64,000 bases of DNA from Agathobaculum sp. NTUH-O15-33 (GCF_033193315.1 NZ_CP136187.1:2259501-2323500); one strand, 5' to 3'; counted from the stretch's first letter, positions 1 to 8,446 are shown. The notes: generated by a model from the sequence alone, not told the origin. Program-made: numbers and translations.

Positions 1-726
1 ACCTTGCTGGCCCGCGCGGCGCGGTTCGGTCCGGTCGTCGGCGCGCTGGCGGGCACGGTGCCCCAGTGCGGTTTTTCCGCCGCTGCCGCCGCGCTGTTTT
101 CAGCGGGCTACCTCGCACCGGCCACGCTGGTCGCCGTGTTTTTGGCAACGTCGGACGAAGCGGTGCCCGTGCTGCTCGCGGGCGGCGTGGGCCTTCAAAA
201 GGTACTTTTACTGCTCCTCGCCAAATTTGCGCTCGCGGTCGTGGGCGGCTATTTGCTGCGGCTGACCGTGTTCCGAGAAAAAAGACGCGGGCATGAACCC
301 ATCGAGATCGAAGTGGAGGACTGCTCCTGCTGCGGCGAAGGTTCTCCGGTCGCCGTCGTTTTGTGGCGGACTCTCAAAACCGGGTTGTTCCTCTTCCTCA
401 TCCTGCTGGCGCTGAATGGGGCGATCGCATGGATCGGCGAGGACCGCCTTTCCACCCTGCTTCTGGCGGACAGCATTTGGCAGCCGCTGCTCTGCGCGGT
501 GCTCGGCCTTGTGCCCAGCTGCGCGATGAGCGTGCTGCTTTCCCAGCTGTTTGTAAACGGCACGATCAGCTTCGGCGCGTTAATCGCCGGATTATCCACC
601 GGCGCGGGCTTCGGCTATATCGTACTGTTTCAGGAAAAGGCCGGCCGCCGCCGCGCGCTTCCCATCATTGCCGCCACGCTTGTGCTCGCCGTTCTGGGCG
701 GCACGTTGCTGCAGCTTTTTGGCTAA
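1..726 (+). CDS. Putative multi-pass heavy-metal exporter (ArsP_2-like), 5' end cut off
   Basis: The reading frame is open to the window edge, so the N-terminus lies outside. The visible 241 residues are very hydrophobic, with several membrane segments in two blocks separated by a cytosolic-looking stretch containing the Cys-rich motif DCSCCGEG near residue 107. A GTVPQCGFS motif near residue 18 and a related GLVPSCAMS motif near residue 168 suggest two internally related halves, each with a Pro-x-Cys turn in the membrane. This matches my memory of the 'putative 10TM heavy-metal exporter / putative manganese transporter' family; substrate is not established. It would act in the cytoplasmic membrane. 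A strong hairpin follows the stop. Family assignment is fairly good, function is inference. Confidence 0.6.
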   Translation, partial: TLLARAARFGPVVGALAGTVPQCGFSAAAAALFSAGYLAPATLVAVFLATSDEAVPVLLAGGVGLQKVLLLLLAKFALAVVGGYLLRLTVFREKRRGHEPIEIEVEDCSCCGEGSPVAVVLWRTLKTGLFLFLILLALNGAIAWIGEDRLSTLLLADSIWQPLLCAVLGLVPSCAMSVLLSQLFVNGTISFGALIAGLSTGAGFGYIVLFQEKAGRRRALPIIAATLVLAVLGGTLLQLFG

Positions 727-750
727 GCGTTTTCCGCTATCGTTCATTTT

Positions 751-821
751 CATCCTGAACGCAGCAAAAGCTCCCCGTGTATCCGCCGGGCGCTTTTGCT
801 TCGCTCAGGATGTTTTTTTGT
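751..821. terminator. Bidirectional terminator hairpin
   Basis: Arms 751-771 and 792-812 pair over 21 positions with two mismatches and are followed on the plus strand by a T-rich run at 813-825. It separates the plus-strand exporter from the convergent CpXC gene. The arm core resembles the CATTCTGA-type repeat at 8.5 kb. Confidence 0.7.
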
Positions 822-823
822 TT

Positions 824-1436
824 TTACTCCGCCTCGTGCAGCAGTTCGAGCGCTTGCGCGGCCCAATCCATATCAACGCGGGTAAAATTCTTTGCCGAGG
901 TAAAAAGCCGTTCCTCCACATCCTGCTTCAGGCGCTGGTACAGCGCGCCCGGCATGGCGGCGTACTGTTCCACCCCATCGGACAAAACGGCGACAAAGCG
1001 AAAATCGCCGGTGCGCGCGTCAAGCTCGTGAAAGACCAGTTCCACCACGTCAAGATCGTGCCGGAGCCGCATCAGCAGCAACAGCTTCATGATCTCTACC
1101 GCGCGGTCGTCCAGCCCAAGTTCCAAAACCGCGATCTTTTCGCGGAACGCGTTCATGGTTTCAACCTCGCGCAGCTTATAACCGGCCAGCGGGTCAAAAT
1201 CAGCCGTTGGCACGGGCTCCTCTTCATTCCAAAGCCAAACCATAAAGCCGTTTGACATATCGTGGTATAGGCAGGGGTGCACCGCCAGCACGGTTTCACC
1301 GCAGTTTGGGCACTCCACCCGGAACAGCGAAAGATCGCGCACCTTTTTCTCTCATTTCAGGCGTGCGGTCGATATTGATATGGTCAATCACCTTATGCTC
1401 GCTCTCTTCGTGGCAATGCGGGCACTGTACGGTCAT
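824..1436 (-). pseudogene. CpXC-domain protein, interrupted by a one-base frameshift
   Basis: Two overlapping minus-strand frames together form one CpXC-domain protein of about 203 residues. The start ATG at 1436 has an AAAGGA ribosome binding site and begins MTVQCPHCHEE; the second frame continues with VECPNCGETV. CPHC and CPNC are the paired zinc-ribbon motifs of the CpXC family (function unknown). The break is at the run of five A near 1343-1347: with four A the frames fuse as MREK-VRDLSLFR. This is either a sequencing or assembly indel or a recent mutation. It converges on the exporter gene. Confidence in the family is good; whether the gene is truly broken is open. Confidence 0.7.
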
Positions 1437-1573
1437 GCGGAACAATCCTTTCTTTCTCACGCGGCGGATATCACAAAGTGTACCCGGTATTCCGCAGCGG
1501 CAAACGCGTTTAATTCCGCCGAGCCGCCGGGAGGCTTGATTGCGGTAACTGTGCAAAAAAGCTGCTTTCCGCT

Positions 1574-1603
1574 ATTCTAACACAAAATGTAGTTCTATTG
1601 CAA
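1574..1603 (-). promoter_or_regulatory. Sigma-A type promoter for the CpXC gene
   Basis: On the minus strand TTGCAA (1603-1598), 18-nt spacer, TAGAAT (1579-1574). It implies a leader of about 130 nt before the ATG at 1436. Confidence 0.5.
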
Positions 1604-1623
1604 GCGCCGGGGCACAATCGCCG

Positions 1624-1980
1624 TCAGAGAAACAACACCGGATCGCGCACCGCCAGCCGAACGAGCCAAAGGACGATCCACAGCGCGATCACGCCCCAAA
1701 GCAGCGCCCGTTCCCTCTTTTTACTGCCCAGAAGCGGCTTTTTTCCAAATAAGACGTAAAGGAATACCGGCGGCAGCACAAAGATCATCGGGTGCATGCG
1801 AAGGGCCCCCGCCAGATCGCCGCGCAGCACGCTTGCCGCCGCGCGGGACAGCCCGCACCCCGGGCAGGGCACGCCGGTAAGGCGCTGCGCCGGACAACCA
1901 AAGCCGAGCACGCCCGCCGTGCCGTACGCGAGCACGGCGACGGCGAGCAGCAGCAAAAGGCCCTTCACGCCCTTGCTCAT
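1624..1980 (-). CDS. DUF2752 small membrane protein
   Basis: A protein of 118 residues with about three hydrophobic helices. The motif CPGCGLSRA (residues about 37-45), preceded by a GCPAQRL turn, is diagnostic of DUF2752, a family of small membrane proteins of unknown function. The ATG at 1980 overlaps the stop of the upstream ABC-F gene as TGATG, so the two are probably translationally coupled; a longer in-frame start at 2028 lies inside the ABC-F gene and is unlikely. The overlap suggests joint expression but the functional link with the ATPase is unknown. Confidence 0.75.
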   Translation of the reverse strand: MSKGVKGLLLLLAVAVLAYGTAGVLGFGCPAQRLTGVPCPGCGLSRAAASVLRGDLAGALRMHPMIFVLPPVFLYVLFGKKPLLGSKKRERALLWGVIALWIVLWLVRLAVRDPVLFL

Positions 1981-3584
1981 CAGCCCTGATAGCTCTCGCG
2001 GAATTCCAAAAACTCGTCGTAGCTGCATTCCTTATCCAGCACGCCGTGCTCGCGCAGCTCGATCACACGGGTCGCGATCGTCTGCACGAACTCATGGTCA
2101 TGGCTGGCGAACAGCACGGTGCCCTTAAAGTCGCGCACGCCGTTGTTGACCGCGGTGATGCTTTCCAGATCAAGGTGGTTGGTCGGCTGGTCGATCACCA
2201 GCACGTTGGAACCGAACAGCATCATGCGGGAAAGCATCATGCGCACCTTTTCGCCGCCGGAAAGCACGTTGACCGGCTTATACACATCGTCGCCCGAAAA
2301 GAGCATGCGGCCCAAAAATCCGCGCAGCGTCGATTCCAGCGTGTCGGTGCGGGAATACGGCGCGAGCCAGTCGAGCATGTTTTCCTTGTGGCCGTTGAAG
2401 TATTCGGAGTTGTCCTTGGGGAAATAGCTCTGCGAGGTGGTCGTGCCCCATTTGAAGGTGCCCTCGTCCGGCTGCATCTCCCCCATAAGGATCTGAAACA
2501 GCACGGTCATCGCCTGTTCGTTGTCGGAGATGAAGGCGATCTTGTCGTCGCGCCGCACGATGAAGGAAACATTGTCGAGAATCTTTTCGCCGTCCACCGT
2601 TTTGGAGATGCCGCGCACCTCGAGGATATCCTTGCCCGCTTCGCGGTCAGCGGTAAAGGCGACCCACGGATAGCGGCGGGAGGAAGCGGGCAGTTCCTCT
2701 ACCGTCAGCTTATCGATCAGCTTTTTGCGGCTGGTCGCCTGACGGGACTTGGACTTGTTGGCCGAGAAGCGCTGGATAAAGCCTTGCAGCTCCTTGATCT
2801 TATCCTCGTTCTTCTTGTTCTGATCCTTGATCATGCGCTGCATCATCTGCGAGGATTCATACCAGAATTCGTAGTTGCCCACGTATACCTTGATCTTGCC
2901 AAAATCGATATCGACAATGTGCGTACACACGTTATTGAGGAAATGGCGGTCATGTGAAACGACCAGCACGGTGCCTTCAAAATCCATCAGGAAATCCTCG
3001 AGCCAATGCACGGCAGCCACGTCCAAGTGGTTGGTCGGTTCGTCCATCAGCAGGATATCGGGCTTGCCGAACAGCGCGCGCGCCAGCAGCACCTTTACCT
3101 TTTCGGTGTCGCCCAGCGTTTTCATTTCGCTGTACAGAATCGCGTCCGCGTCAAGGCCCAGACCGTTCAGCAGCTGGGAGGCTTCGGTCTCGGAATCCCA
3201 ACCGTTCATTTCGGCGAATTCGGCTTCCAGATCGGCTGCCTTGTTGCCGTCCTCCTCGGTGAAGGGGTCCTTCATGTACAGCTCGTCCTTCTCGCGCATC
3301 ACGGCGAGCAGGCGCGGGTTGCCGCCCAATACGGTGTTCAAAACAGTTTCCTCGTTGAACTCAAAGTGATCCTGCTTGAGCACGGACATACGCGCTTTGG
3401 AAGCGATGGATACCGTGCCGGAAGAGGAATCAAGATCGCCCGAGAGGATGCGCAAAAAGGTAGATTTACCCGCGCCGTTCGCGCCGATAATACCGTAGCA
3501 GTTGCCCTCGGTAAATTTCATGTTGACGTTTTTAAACAACGGCTCGCCGCTGAAGTTCAGGCTTAATTCAGATACAGTGATCAT
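1980..3584 (-). CDS. ABC-F family ATPase (YkpA/YbiT type) with degenerate second nucleotide site
   Basis: A 534-residue soluble protein with two ABC domains and no membrane segment, as in ribosome-associated ABC-F proteins. The first domain has Walker A GANGAGKST (residues 34-42) and Walker B ILLMDEPTNHLD. The charged Lys/Gln-rich linker at about 240-300 corresponds to the inter-domain P-site tRNA-interaction motif. The second domain has a good LSGGEKVR signature, but its P-loop reads SDNEQAMTV without the usual lysine and Walker B reads VIDQPTNHLD, with Gln in place of the catalytic Glu. The first domain's signature is also atypical (TLGDTEKVK). Expected role: translation factor acting on the ribosome. 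Followed directly by the DUF2752 gene. Confidence 0.88.
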   Translation of the reverse strand: MITVSELSLNFSGEPLFKNVNMKFTEGNCYGIIGANGAGKSTFLRILSGDLDSSSGTVSIASKARMSVLKQDHFEFNEETVLNTVLGGNPRLLAVMREKDELYMKDPFTEEDGNKAADLEAEFAEMNGWDSETEASQLLNGLGLDADAILYSEMKTLGDTEKVKVLLARALFGKPDILLMDEPTNHLDVAAVHWLEDFLMDFEGTVLVVSHDRHFLNNVCTHIVDIDFGKIKVYVGNYEFWYESSQMMQRMIKDQNKKNEDKIKELQGFIQRFSANKSKSRQATSRKKLIDKLTVEELPASSRRYPWVAFTADREAGKDILEVRGISKTVDGEKILDNVSFIVRRDDKIAFISDNEQAMTVLFQILMGEMQPDEGTFKWGTTTSQSYFPKDNSEYFNGHKENMLDWLAPYSRTDTLESTLRGFLGRMLFSGDDVYKPVNVLSGGEKVRMMLSRMMLFGSNVLVIDQPTNHLDLESITAVNNGVRDFKGTVLFASHDHEFVQTIATRVIELREHGVLDKECSYDEFLEFRESYQG

Positions 3585-3625
3585 GGATAGGATATCCTCC
3601 GTTTGTCATATATTTAATCTGTATC

Positions 3626-3634
3626 AGTATACCA
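3626..3634 (-). promoter_or_regulatory. Extended -10 promoter of the ABC-F gene
   Basis: Minus strand TGTGGTATACT, i.e. an extended -10 (TATACT at 3631-3626) with no convincing -35. It lies about 45 nt before the ATG, which has AACGGAGG as ribosome binding site. Confidence 0.4.
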
Positions 3635-3752
3635 CATTCCCGCGCGGTTTCACAGCTAATTTGGGAACAAAAACCGATTTTTGTACAAGATGTAGCGAAT
3701 TTGCCCACGCTCTACCCGCCTTTTGGAGATTCTACGCCCGCAGGGCAAAAAA

Positions 3753-4052
3753 GCGGCAGGCGGCGGGCCTGTCATGACCCGCCGCCTGCCGCGCAGAGTA
3801 TCAAAGAAATCCTCGCGCCGCAGCGCGCATTGAATGGAAAATTGAAGTTTTGCTTCAATTTGACAAAAAAACGGGAGCGTGTATCTCGTTTTTTTAACAA
3901 ACCGGCGTAGGAGTGTGCCTGAAAAGCGCGCGACAAAGCTGGAATATTCGATCGAAATGGGGCTTTGTTTCGATCGACAGACTGTCAAAAATAGTTTTTT
4001 TGACAGTCTCAAGCGGCAGGCGGCGGGCCTATCATGGCCCGCCGCCTGCCGC
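3753..4052. repeat. Dispersed two-hairpin element (copy A) between two 40-nt palindromes
   Basis: Nearly identical 40-nt palindromes occur at 3753-3792 and 4013-4052 (15- and 17-bp GC-rich stems, differing at two loop-side bases). Between them are a smaller inverted repeat (GACTGTCAAAAA at 3980-3991 with its partner at 3997-4008), a GATCGAAA...TTTCGATC pair near 3950-3976, and the phrase TTTAACAAACCGGC near 3893-3906. The phrase and the GACTGTC hairpin recur in the same order at 50.8 kb. No protein-coding potential is seen in this 477-base gap. It could be a mobile-element remnant, a terminator cassette or a small RNA. Confidence 0.6.
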
Positions 4053-4061
4053 GGTCGGTCG

Positions 4062-4304
4062 TTATCTGATTTCCTGCTCAAGGGAGTTCATGGCCGGCGT
4101 GTCAAAAAACTCGCCCAGCGTGATGTCGAGCCCATCGCAGATCTTTTTGATCGTCACGACGCCCGGGTTGTCGCTTCTGCCATACAGTACGTTTTTGACC
4201 GTGGAAGGCGGCACAGCGGACAATTCCGCCAGCCGGTTGATCGAGATGTGCCGCTCCTTGCACAATTCTACGATTCTGGCAGCTACGGTGTCTCTGGTAT
4301 TCAT
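4062..4304 (-). CDS. XRE-family helix-turn-helix regulator
   Basis: An 80-residue protein that is essentially one HTH_3 domain: the segment INRLAELSAVPPSTVKNVLY (residues 22-41) forms the helix-turn-helix, followed by TIKKICDGLDITLGEFF, which is typical of small XRE repressors. It has no effector domain. The ATG at 4304 has an AGGAGG ribosome binding site 8 nt upstream, and a promoter TTGATC-17-TATAAA precedes it. It is divergent from the nitroreductase-sirtuin operon, so control of that operon or of itself is possible but not shown. Confidence 0.85.
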   Translation of the reverse strand: MNTRDTVAARIVELCKERHISINRLAELSAVPPSTVKNVLYGRSDNPGVVTIKKICDGLDITLGEFFDTPAMNSLEQEIR

Positions 4305-4327
4305 GTCTTTATCCTCCTGCTCTTCCT

Positions 4328-4356
4328 TTTATAATTTTACTGAAAAGGGAGATCAA
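4328..4356 (-). promoter_or_regulatory. Promoter of the XRE regulator
   Basis: Minus strand TTGATC (4356-4351), 17-nt spacer, TATAAA (4333-4328), about 24 nt before the ATG. Confidence 0.45.
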
Positions 4357-4440
4357 AAGTAGGCTATATATAATCTAGCGTATTATGTTGGCATGACTTG
4401 CATTGGACGTGTCGTAAAATGAAATTTCCTGTTCCTCTCC

Positions 4441-4469
4441 TTGCATTGCCCGAACAGAGCGGCTATACT
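4441..4469 (+). promoter_or_regulatory. Promoter of the nitroreductase-sirtuin-radical SAM operon
   Basis: TTGCAT (4441-4446), 17-nt spacer, TATACT (4464-4469), 45 nt before the nitroreductase ATG. Confidence 0.55.
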
Positions 4470-4514
4470 GTAGTTATCACGATATTTTCAAACAAAACCG
4501 AGGAGGTCACTGTC

Positions 4515-5036
4515 ATGAACGAATTGATGCAGCTTATCCAATCGCGCCGTTCCACGCGCGCTTTCCAGCCCGAACTGCCCCCCAAGGAACAGGTGATGCA
4601 GCTGGTGGAGGCGGCGGAATGGGCGCCTTCCGGCATGGGCAAATATCTTTGGCATTTCACCGTGGTCTACAGTGCGGAAAAATCGCTTCGTTTGGCGCGC
4701 GCGGTAGCCGAAGCGGATAACCGCGGGCCGGATTATAATTTTTACGGCGCGCCGGTCAACATCATCATTTCGTACAAGCGGGATGAAAACCACGCCTTTG
4801 TCGACGGCGCCGCCGCCATGGAAAACTTGCTGCTGATGGCGACCGCGCTCGGCCTTGGCTCATGCTGGATCAACCAGCTTCGCGTCACCTGCGATACCCC
4901 CGCCGTGCGCGCGCTGCTCACCGAATACGGCGTGCCGGCGGATCATATCGTCATCTGCTCCGCCGCGATCGGCTACATCGCAAAGGAGACCCCGGCAAAG
5001 CCCCGCAAGGAAGGTACCGTTACGTTCACCGAGTAA
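4515..5036 (+). CDS. Nitroreductase-family FMN-dependent oxidoreductase
   Basis: A 173-residue protein of the NfsB/FRase-like family, which binds FMN and reduces nitro compounds, quinones or enoates with NAD(P)H. The N-terminal SRRSTRAF (residues 9-16) is the FMN-phosphate binding motif. AAEWAPSGMGKYLWHF and the C-terminal half with AALGLGSCWINQ-like glycine-rich sequence fit the fold. Start ATG at 4515 is chosen because AGGAGG lies 8 nt upstream; in-frame codons further 5' overlap the promoter. The stop is 16 nt before the sirtuin gene, so they are likely co-transcribed. The true substrate cannot be read from sequence. Confidence 0.88.
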   Translation: MNELMQLIQSRRSTRAFQPELPPKEQVMQLVEAAEWAPSGMGKYLWHFTVVYSAEKSLRLARAVAEADNRGPDYNFYGAPVNIIISYKRDENHAFVDGAAAMENLLLMATALGLGSCWINQLRVTCDTPAVRALLTEYGVPADHIVICSAAIGYIAKETPAKPRKEGTVTFTE

Positions 5037-5052
5037 AAAGGAGGCGTCCCTC

Positions 5053-5769
5053 ATGGAGGCACAGGTAAAGCAGCTCAAGGAATGGATCGATCAGAGCGAC
5101 AATATCGTTTTTTTCGGCGGCGCCGGCGTTTCAACGGAGAGCGGCATCCCGGATTTCCGCTCCGTAGACGGTCTTTATAATCAGCAGTACAAATACCCGC
5201 CCGAAACCATTTTGTCCCGCACGTTTTTTGACGCGAATCCGGAGGAGTTCTACCGCTTTTACCGAAATAAAATGCTGGCGCTGGACGCGGCGCCAAACGC
5301 CGCGCATTTAAAGCTGGCCGAATGGGAAAAGGCGGGCAAGCTTCGCGCCATCGTCACCCAAAACATAGACGGCCTGCACCAGAAGGCCGGATCCAAGGAA
5401 GTGCTGGAGCTGCACGGCTCGGTCCTGCGCAACTATTGCATGCGCTGCCGCAGGCCGTACGATGCGCGCGACATCGCCGCCGGCAAGGGCGTGCCGAAAT
5501 GTACATGCGGCGGCATGATCAAGCCCGATGTCGTTCTGTATGAGGAAAGCTTGGATTCCTATACGATGAACAAAAGCTTGGAATATATCCGCCGCGCGGA
5601 CATACTGATCATTGGCGGCACCTCGCTCGCGGTATACCCCGCCGCCGGACTGATCAATTACTACGGCGGTACCAAGCTGGTGCTCATCAATAAAACGCCG
5701 ACGCCCGCCGACCGACGCGCCGATCTGGTGATCCACGGGCCGATCGGCGAGATCTTCTCGCAGCTGTGA
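5053..5769 (+). CDS. NAD-dependent protein deacylase (sirtuin, Sir2/CobB family)
   Basis: A 238-residue sirtuin. The NAD-binding motif [15 protein letters not shown] (about residues 24-38), TQNIDGLH, catalytic His in LELHGSV, the zinc-binding cysteines CMRC and CTC, and [11 protein letters not shown] near residue 196 are all present and in order. It removes acyl groups from lysines using NAD+, producing O-acyl-ADP-ribose and nicotinamide. ATG at 5053 has AAGGAGG upstream. The next gene starts inside its stop (GTGA), indicating tight coupling with a radical SAM enzyme. Nothing essential is missing. Confidence 0.93.
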   Translation: MEAQVKQLKEWIDQSDNIVFFGGAGVSTESGIPDFRSVDGLYNQQYKYPPETILSRTFFDANPEEFYRFYRNKMLALDAAPNAAHLKLAEWEKAGKLRAIVTQNIDGLHQKAGSKEVLELHGSVLRNYCMRCRRPYDARDIAAGKGVPKCTCGGMIKPDVVLYEESLDSYTMNKSLEYIRRADILIIGGTSLAVYPAAGLINYYGGTKLVLINKTPTPADRRADLVIHGPIGEIFSQL

Positions 5770-6650
5770 CCATCAGGGAAGTGCAGTGCGCCGCCGCGTG
5801 CCGCCGTTTAAAGCGAGACTTTCCCTACCGGTGGGATCTGAACCCTTATCGCGGCTGCGCGCACCGCTGCCAGTACTGCTTCGCGGTGTATTCGCACAAA
5901 TATTTGGAATCCGCCTCGTTTTACGATGAGATATTCGTCAAGACCAACATCGTACAAAGGCTGGAATACCAGCTTTCCCGGCCCGACTGGCCGCGCGAGG
6001 TGGTCAATATCGGCGGCATCACGGACAGTTACCAGCCCGCCGAAGCAAAATACCGGCTAATGCCCGATATCCTTCGCTTACTGATCCGCTACCGCACGCC
6101 CTGTATCATCTCCACCAAGTCCGATCTCATCCTGCGCGATTTTGATCTGATCGACGAGCTTTCGCGAAAATCCTTCGTCATCATCGCTTCAACCATCACC
6201 ACGGTGGACGAGGACCTGCGCCGCGTGCTGGAGCCGGGCGGCGCGTCCTCGGCGCGCCGTTTTGAAATGCTCCGCGCGTTTTCGCGAACAAAGGCCTGCA
6301 CCGGCCTGCATATCATGCCCATCATCCCCTACCTAACCGATGGACGCGATAACCTCGAAGGGCTGGCCGCCGCCGGCAAAGCAGCCGGCGTGCAGTATGT
6401 GCAGGCGGCCACCCTGTACCTGCGCGGCGGCACGCGACAGGTGTTTTTCGATTTTATCCGCCGCGAACGGCCCGCGCTTGCCGAAAAGCTGCGCCTGCTG
6501 TACGCCCCCGGCGCCGACCGAAAAGCGTACAAGGATAGTCTGTATCAAATGTTTTCCGCCGTCAAGAAAAAACATGGACTGACGGACGACTATGCCGCGA
6601 TCATGCGCGACCGGCTGCCGCGTGAAAGCGAGCAGCTTTCGCTTTTTTAG
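5766..6650 (+). CDS. Radical SAM protein related to spore photoproduct lyase
   Basis: A 294-residue radical SAM enzyme. The cluster motif CAHRCQYC (C31, C35, C38) binds the [4Fe-4S] cluster that cleaves S-adenosylmethionine; the preceding WDLNPYRGC and following FAVYSH resemble the SplB / Rv2578c group rather than SPASM or elongator types. It lacks an obvious extra Cys-rich domain. The start GTG at 5766 overlaps the sirtuin stop by four bases, so translation is coupled. Substrate unknown: true spore photoproduct lyases are longer and carry a distinct catalytic Cys, so DNA repair is only one possibility. Confidence 0.8.
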   Translation: MTIREVQCAAACRRLKRDFPYRWDLNPYRGCAHRCQYCFAVYSHKYLESASFYDEIFVKTNIVQRLEYQLSRPDWPREVVNIGGITDSYQPAEAKYRLMPDILRLLIRYRTPCIISTKSDLILRDFDLIDELSRKSFVIIASTITTVDEDLRRVLEPGGASSARRFEMLRAFSRTKACTGLHIMPIIPYLTDGRDNLEGLAAAGKAAGVQYVQAATLYLRGGTRQVFFDFIRRERPALAEKLRLLYAPGADRKAYKDSLYQMFSAVKKKHGLTDDYAAIMRDRLPRESEQLSLF

Positions 6651-6715
6651 CGCGGTATGATTTTTCTTCCTCCCGGCCATACTAAGGGCACAGAAACGTA
6701 GAAGGAGGAAGAAAA

Positions 6716-6931
6716 ATGATCGCAGATAAGATCGCGCTGATCCTCGCCATTATCGGCGGGCTGAACTGGGGGAGCATCGGCCTGTTCGGCTTTGACTTGG
6801 TAGCCGCCCTGTTCGGCGGCCCCGCCACCATCATGAGCCGCATCATCTACGGCTTGGTCGGTCTGGCCGCCGTTTGGTGCATTTCCCTGCTCTTCCGAGA
6901 AGACAGAGCGGAGCACCGCCACGCCTCCTAA
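6716..6931 (+). CDS. DUF378 small membrane protein
   Basis: A 71-residue protein with two predicted membrane helices (about residues 4-32 and 43-62). The first holds IIGGLNWGSIGLFGFDLV, the conserved signature of DUF378, a family of unknown function common in Firmicutes. ATG 6716 has AAGGAGG upstream. It has its own Rho-independent terminator and appears to be a single-gene unit. Confidence 0.85.
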   Translation: MIADKIALILAIIGGLNWGSIGLFGFDLVAALFGGPATIMSRIIYGLVGLAAVWCISLLFREDRAEHRHAS

Positions 6932-6940
6932 AAGGCAAAG

Positions 6941-6981
6941 AAAAGAGCGTATCCGTCCTTTTTTCGGATACGCTCTTTTTT
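6941..6981. terminator. Rho-independent terminator after the DUF378 gene and metY
   Basis: A 15-bp perfect stem (6941-6955 with 6965-6979) flanked by A and T runs, so it can stop the plus-strand DUF378 gene and the convergent metY. Confidence 0.85.
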
Positions 6982-6995
6982 ATTGGGATATGGCT

Positions 6996-8291
6996 TTAAT
7001 CCGCCAGCGCCTGCTTGAGATCGGCTAGAATATCGCGGATATTTTCAATGCCGATGGACAGCCGGACCGTGCCGGGGCGGATGCCCTGCTCGGCCAGCTC
7101 GGCTTCGGTCAACTGGCCGTGGGTTGTGGTCGCCGGGTGAATGACAAGGCTTTTCGCATCCGCCACATTGGCGAGCAGCGAAAACAGCTGTAGCCGGTCG
7201 ATGAACGCCTGCGCTTCCTTTGCGCCGCCCTTGATATCAAAGGTAAAGATCGATCCCGCGCCATGAGGGAAATACCGCTCATACAGCGCGCGGTACGGGC
7301 TGTCCGGCAACGAAGGATGATTGACGCGCGCAACCTTCGGATGATCCTTTAAAAATTCGACCACCGCGATCGCGTTCTCCACATGGCGCTCTACGCGGAG
7401 CGAAAGCGTTTCCAGCCCTTGCAGAAGCAGAAAGGCGTTGAACGGCGAGATTACCGCGCCCGTATCGCGCAACAGGATGGCGCGCAGATAAGTGACAAAC
7501 GCCGCCGGACCGGCCGCGTCCGCAAACACCATGCCGTGGTAGCTCGGATTGGGCTCGCTGAGTGCGGGGAATTTGCCAGAGGCCTTCCAATCGAACGCGC
7601 CGCCCTCTACGATCACGCCGCCAAGCGAAGTGCCGTGCCCGCCGATGAATTTCGTCGCCGAGTGGATGACGATATCCGCGCCGTGCTCGATCGGGCGAAG
7701 CAGATAAGGCGTTGCAAAGGTCGAATCGACCACAAACGGCACGCCGTGCGCGTGTGCGACCGCCGCGACAGAATCCAGATCAACCAGATTGGAATTTGGG
7801 TTGCCCAGTGTTTCGCAGAATAAAAGCTTGGTATTCGGCCGGATCGCGGCGGCAAAATTCTCCGGTTCGTCCGGGTCGACAAAAGTAGTCTCGATGCCGT
7901 AAGCGGGCAGCGTTTGCGCCAGTAGGTTGTAGGTGCCGCCGTAAATCGTCTTCGCGGCGACGATATGCCCGCCGCCCGCGGCCAGACCCTGCAAGGCATA
8001 CGCGACGGCCGCCGCACCGGAAGCGACCGCGAGCGCCGCCGCGCCGCCTTCCAGCGCAGCCATGCGCTTTTCAAACACGTCCTGCGTTGAATTATTCAGG
8101 CGGCCGTAAATATTGCCCGCGTCCGAAAGGTCGAACCGCGCCGCCGCGTGCGCGCAGTCGCGGAATACATAGGAAGTGGTTTGATAGATCGGCACCGCGC
8201 GCGCGTCGCTCGCGGGGTCGGGGCTCTCCTGCCCGATATGCAGCTGCTTGGTCTCAAACGCCCAGTTCTCGGTGTTCTGTATCTTTGCCAT
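6996..8291 (-). CDS. metY: O-acetylhomoserine sulfhydrylase (aminocarboxypropyltransferase)
   Basis: A 431-residue PLP enzyme of the Cys/Met metabolism family. The Schiff-base lysine is K214 in [12 protein letters not shown]; substrate and PLP motifs [23 protein letters not shown] and DSTFATPY are present. Length and N-terminus (ETKQLHIGQ) match MetY rather than the shorter MetB/MetC enzymes. It makes homocysteine from O-acetylhomoserine and sulfide in methionine biosynthesis. ATG 8291 ([10 protein letters not shown]) follows AAAAGGAG; the longer in-frame start lies in the leader. A consensus promoter and an 18-residue leader ORF precede it; no SAM riboswitch is seen. Confidence 0.92.
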   Translation of the reverse strand: MAKIQNTENWAFETKQLHIGQESPDPASDARAVPIYQTTSYVFRDCAHAAARFDLSDAGNIYGRLNNSTQDVFEKRMAALEGGAAALAVASGAAAVAYALQGLAAGGGHIVAAKTIYGGTYNLLAQTLPAYGIETTFVDPDEPENFAAAIRPNTKLLFCETLGNPNSNLVDLDSVAAVAHAHGVPFVVDSTFATPYLLRPIEHGADIVIHSATKFIGGHGTSLGGVIVEGGAFDWKASGKFPALSEPNPSYHGMVFADAAGPAAFVTYLRAILLRDTGAVISPFNAFLLLQGLETLSLRVERHVENAIAVVEFLKDHPKVARVNHPSLPDSPYRALYERYFPHGAGSIFTFDIKGGAKEAQAFIDRLQLFSLLANVADAKSLVIHPATTTHGQLTEAELAEQGIRPGTVRLSIGIENIRDILADLKQALAD

Positions 8292-8347
8292 GATGATAAA
8301 TCTCCTTTTTACTCGTTTTGCTTTCGTTTCCCTTGTAAAAAGCAGCT

Positions 8348-8404
8348 TCACATTCGCCCAAACCGAAAATTGGCGCGCAGCAGCTCTTCAAATAGATAAT
8401 TCAT
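8348..8404 (-). CDS. Possible 18-residue leader peptide upstream of metY
   Basis: A short frame [18 protein letters not shown] starts about 40 nt after the metY promoter and ends with TGA, 56 nt before the metY start. A weak GAGG lies 8 nt before its ATG. Position between promoter and gene fits a translated leader that could couple metY expression to a translation signal, but no rival terminator/antiterminator hairpins were recognised. May be chance. Confidence 0.35.
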   Translation of the reverse strand: MNYLFEELLRANFRFGRM

Positions 8405-8446
8405 GGTCGCGCCTCAATTCATATTATTTAAATAGGATTTATGGGA

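Noticed and set aside
2046..2957. Long plus-strand frames opposite the ABC-F gene (and similar frames opposite many other genes)
   Set aside because: These are antisense shadows caused by GC-biased codon use; the opposite strand has clear conserved domains in each case.
8292..8446. SAM (S-box) riboswitch upstream of metY
   Set aside because: The expected S-box stems and conserved GAGGGA-type core were not found in the leader.
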